This document shows positions 13,971 to 14,573 of a stretch of DNA of 14,573 nt, one piece after another. The stretch covers positions 1 to 14,573 of the forward strand of contig CALGVA010000034.1 in assembly GCA_937920345.1 (NCBI GenBank), written 5' to 3'. The translations under genes and the position numbers were made by a program. Every line of letters starts with the position of its first letter. Within the stretch, counting starts at the first letter, position 1. Source of the stretch: an uncultured Lachnospiraceae bacterium (GTDB lineage: Bacteria; Bacillota; Clostridia; Lachnospirales; Lachnospiraceae). Below the pieces are notes generated by a model. It was not told where the DNA came from. It saw only the letters and a program-made list of their open reading frames with translations, and did no database searches.

Positions 13971-14088
13971 CCGCCCCTCCTAGCAAGTATGCCTTCGGTG
14001 CCATAGCAAGAATCATCGCAGGAACATGTAAAAGCACTATAAAAATTAATGGCACTAGCAGCAAATGTTTCTTTTTATCCGAATCCAT
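13723..14088 (-). CDS. Small multi-pass membrane protein of unknown function (copy 1)
   Basis: This 121-residue protein has a short charged N-terminus (MDSDKKKH) and four hydrophobic segments, at roughly residues 9-30, 35-55, 60-85 and 92-110. A basic RRKKGN loop lies between the last two. I do not recognise the family. The ATG at 14088 has GGAGG 9 bases upstream. A second, partial copy lies exactly 600 bp upstream on the same strand and shares most residues from the FWNPCVLIL segment onward, including IPIGVYIA, RRKKGNA and YFIVW. The conserved reading frame in two diverged copies supports a real coding gene. Possible roles such as immunity to a peptide or a small accessory membrane function are open; nothing nearby decides. 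Confidence 0.7.
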   Translation of the reverse strand: MDSDKKKHLLLVPLIFIVLLHVPAMILAMAPKAYLLGGAVFWNPCVLILGISMLIWWALFLHIPIGVYIALMVVYTVVSWIWILRRKKGNAVYFIVWLVLCVLSMLMYWKWGIIYHSMRYM

Positions 14089-14275
14089 CGCATTCTTCCT
14101 CCCATAGCAAAATCGATTCTTATTACTTCAAATTACCCATGTCAGGGCAGTATACTGCGATCTAGGCATGTCCGGTTCTGGCCTCAATTGCTGGCTGAAC
14201 AAAGTTCAGGCTTTGAATCAATATGGTCATTAGACTTATATCCCTCCACTGGTATAAATTGTATCCTTGCCCGCG

Positions 14276-14573
14276 CACACGATACTGATAGTCGGCAAAT
14301 GGCAAGGTTTCAAAGAATTTGCTTACCTATTTATCATACTGTAATATTCCGGCCACCACATCCAATACATTAGAATGGACAATACGCAGAGGACAAACCA
14401 CACGATAAAGTACATCGCATTACCCTTCTTCCGCCTCAGAATCCACGTCCAGGAAACAATCGTATATCCAACCAGCATCGCAATATATACACCTATTGGA
14501 ATATATACAAAAAGAACACACCATATCATCATCGATGTACAAAGTATTAACGTACATGGAGTCCATAGCACTT
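14276..14573. repeat. Tandem duplication unit, copy 2 (period 600 bp)
   Basis: Partner of the 13676-13970 unit, truncated by the window edge. Between the two genes (14089-14322) I see no gene, only an inverted repeat CTGAAC/GTTCAG near 14197-14211 with no U-tract, so it is not a clear terminator. Confidence 0.75.
14323..14573 (-). CDS. Small multi-pass membrane protein (copy 2), cut by the window edge
   Basis: The visible 82 codons (after the leading GTG at 14571, which is an internal Val by comparison with copy 1) match the C-terminal two-thirds of the 13723-14088 protein. Shared stretches include IPIGVYIA, VSW-WILRRKKGNA and YFIVW. The stop lies exactly 600 bp from that of copy 1. By comparison about 40 N-terminal residues are missing beyond the window. 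Substitutions are mostly conservative and there is no frameshift, so both copies appear to be maintained. Function unknown. Confidence 0.7.
   Translation of the reverse strand, partial: VLWTPCTLILCTSMMIWCVLFVYIPIGVYIAMLVGYTIVSWTWILRRKKGNAMYFIVWFVLCVLSILMYWMWWPEYYSMINR

Noticed and set aside
14195..14212. Inverted repeat CTGAAC/GTTCAG as a terminator of copy 2
   Set aside because: No U-tract follows on either strand and the stem is only 6 bp.
1..14573. CRISPR arrays, insertion sequences, tRNA or rRNA genes
   Set aside because: No regularly spaced short repeats, transposase other than the serine recombinase, or tRNA/rRNA signatures were seen by eye on either strand.

Overview
The window looks like a chromosome segment from a spore-forming member of the Clostridia, most likely Lachnospiraceae. 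This rests on a T-box-controlled pheST operon, a SpoIID-domain protein, AGGAGG-type ribosome binding sites, sigma-A-type promoters and the general character of the proteins. No rRNA or tRNA gene is present to fix the taxon, so the assignment is an inference.

Bases 1 to about 3150 (plus strand) are the right-hand end of an integrated mobile element. In order they encode a small XRE-family repressor, an ORF joining a shortened ImmA/IrrE-type metallopeptidase in frame to a PD-(D/E)XK nuclease-like domain, and a large serine recombinase. The nuclease-like half has its own perfect Shine-Dalgarno sequence and ATG, so it may also be made alone as a 188-residue protein. The DNA here is visibly more AT-rich than the core genes that follow. 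The left end of the element lies outside the window.

Bases 3156 to about 9890 (minus strand) are core genes read right to left: a Phe-type T-box leader with its own promoter, pheS, pheT, an M18 aminopeptidase, and queA, which converges on the recombinase. A single perfect 9-bp hairpin fills the 36-bp gap between queA and the recombinase. The element boundary probably lies in or near the AT-rich last codons of queA.

Bases 9862 to 13089 (minus strand) hold a YihY/BrkB-family membrane protein and a long membrane-anchored SpoIID/LytB-domain protein. The promoter of the pheST T-box is embedded in the last codons of the YihY gene. Upstream of the SpoIID-like gene is a stand-alone non-coding RNA unit with a near-consensus promoter, a long folded body and an intrinsic terminator. 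I read it as a 6S (SsrS) RNA candidate.

Bases 13500 to 14573 hold accessory material on the minus strand: a short fragment resembling the C-terminus of an ABC-transporter permease, and two tandem, diverged copies exactly 600 bp apart of a small multi-pass membrane protein of unknown function. The second copy runs off the window edge.

The most unusual item is the ImmA-nuclease chimera with its in-frame internal start, sitting between repressor and recombinase in the element's control module.
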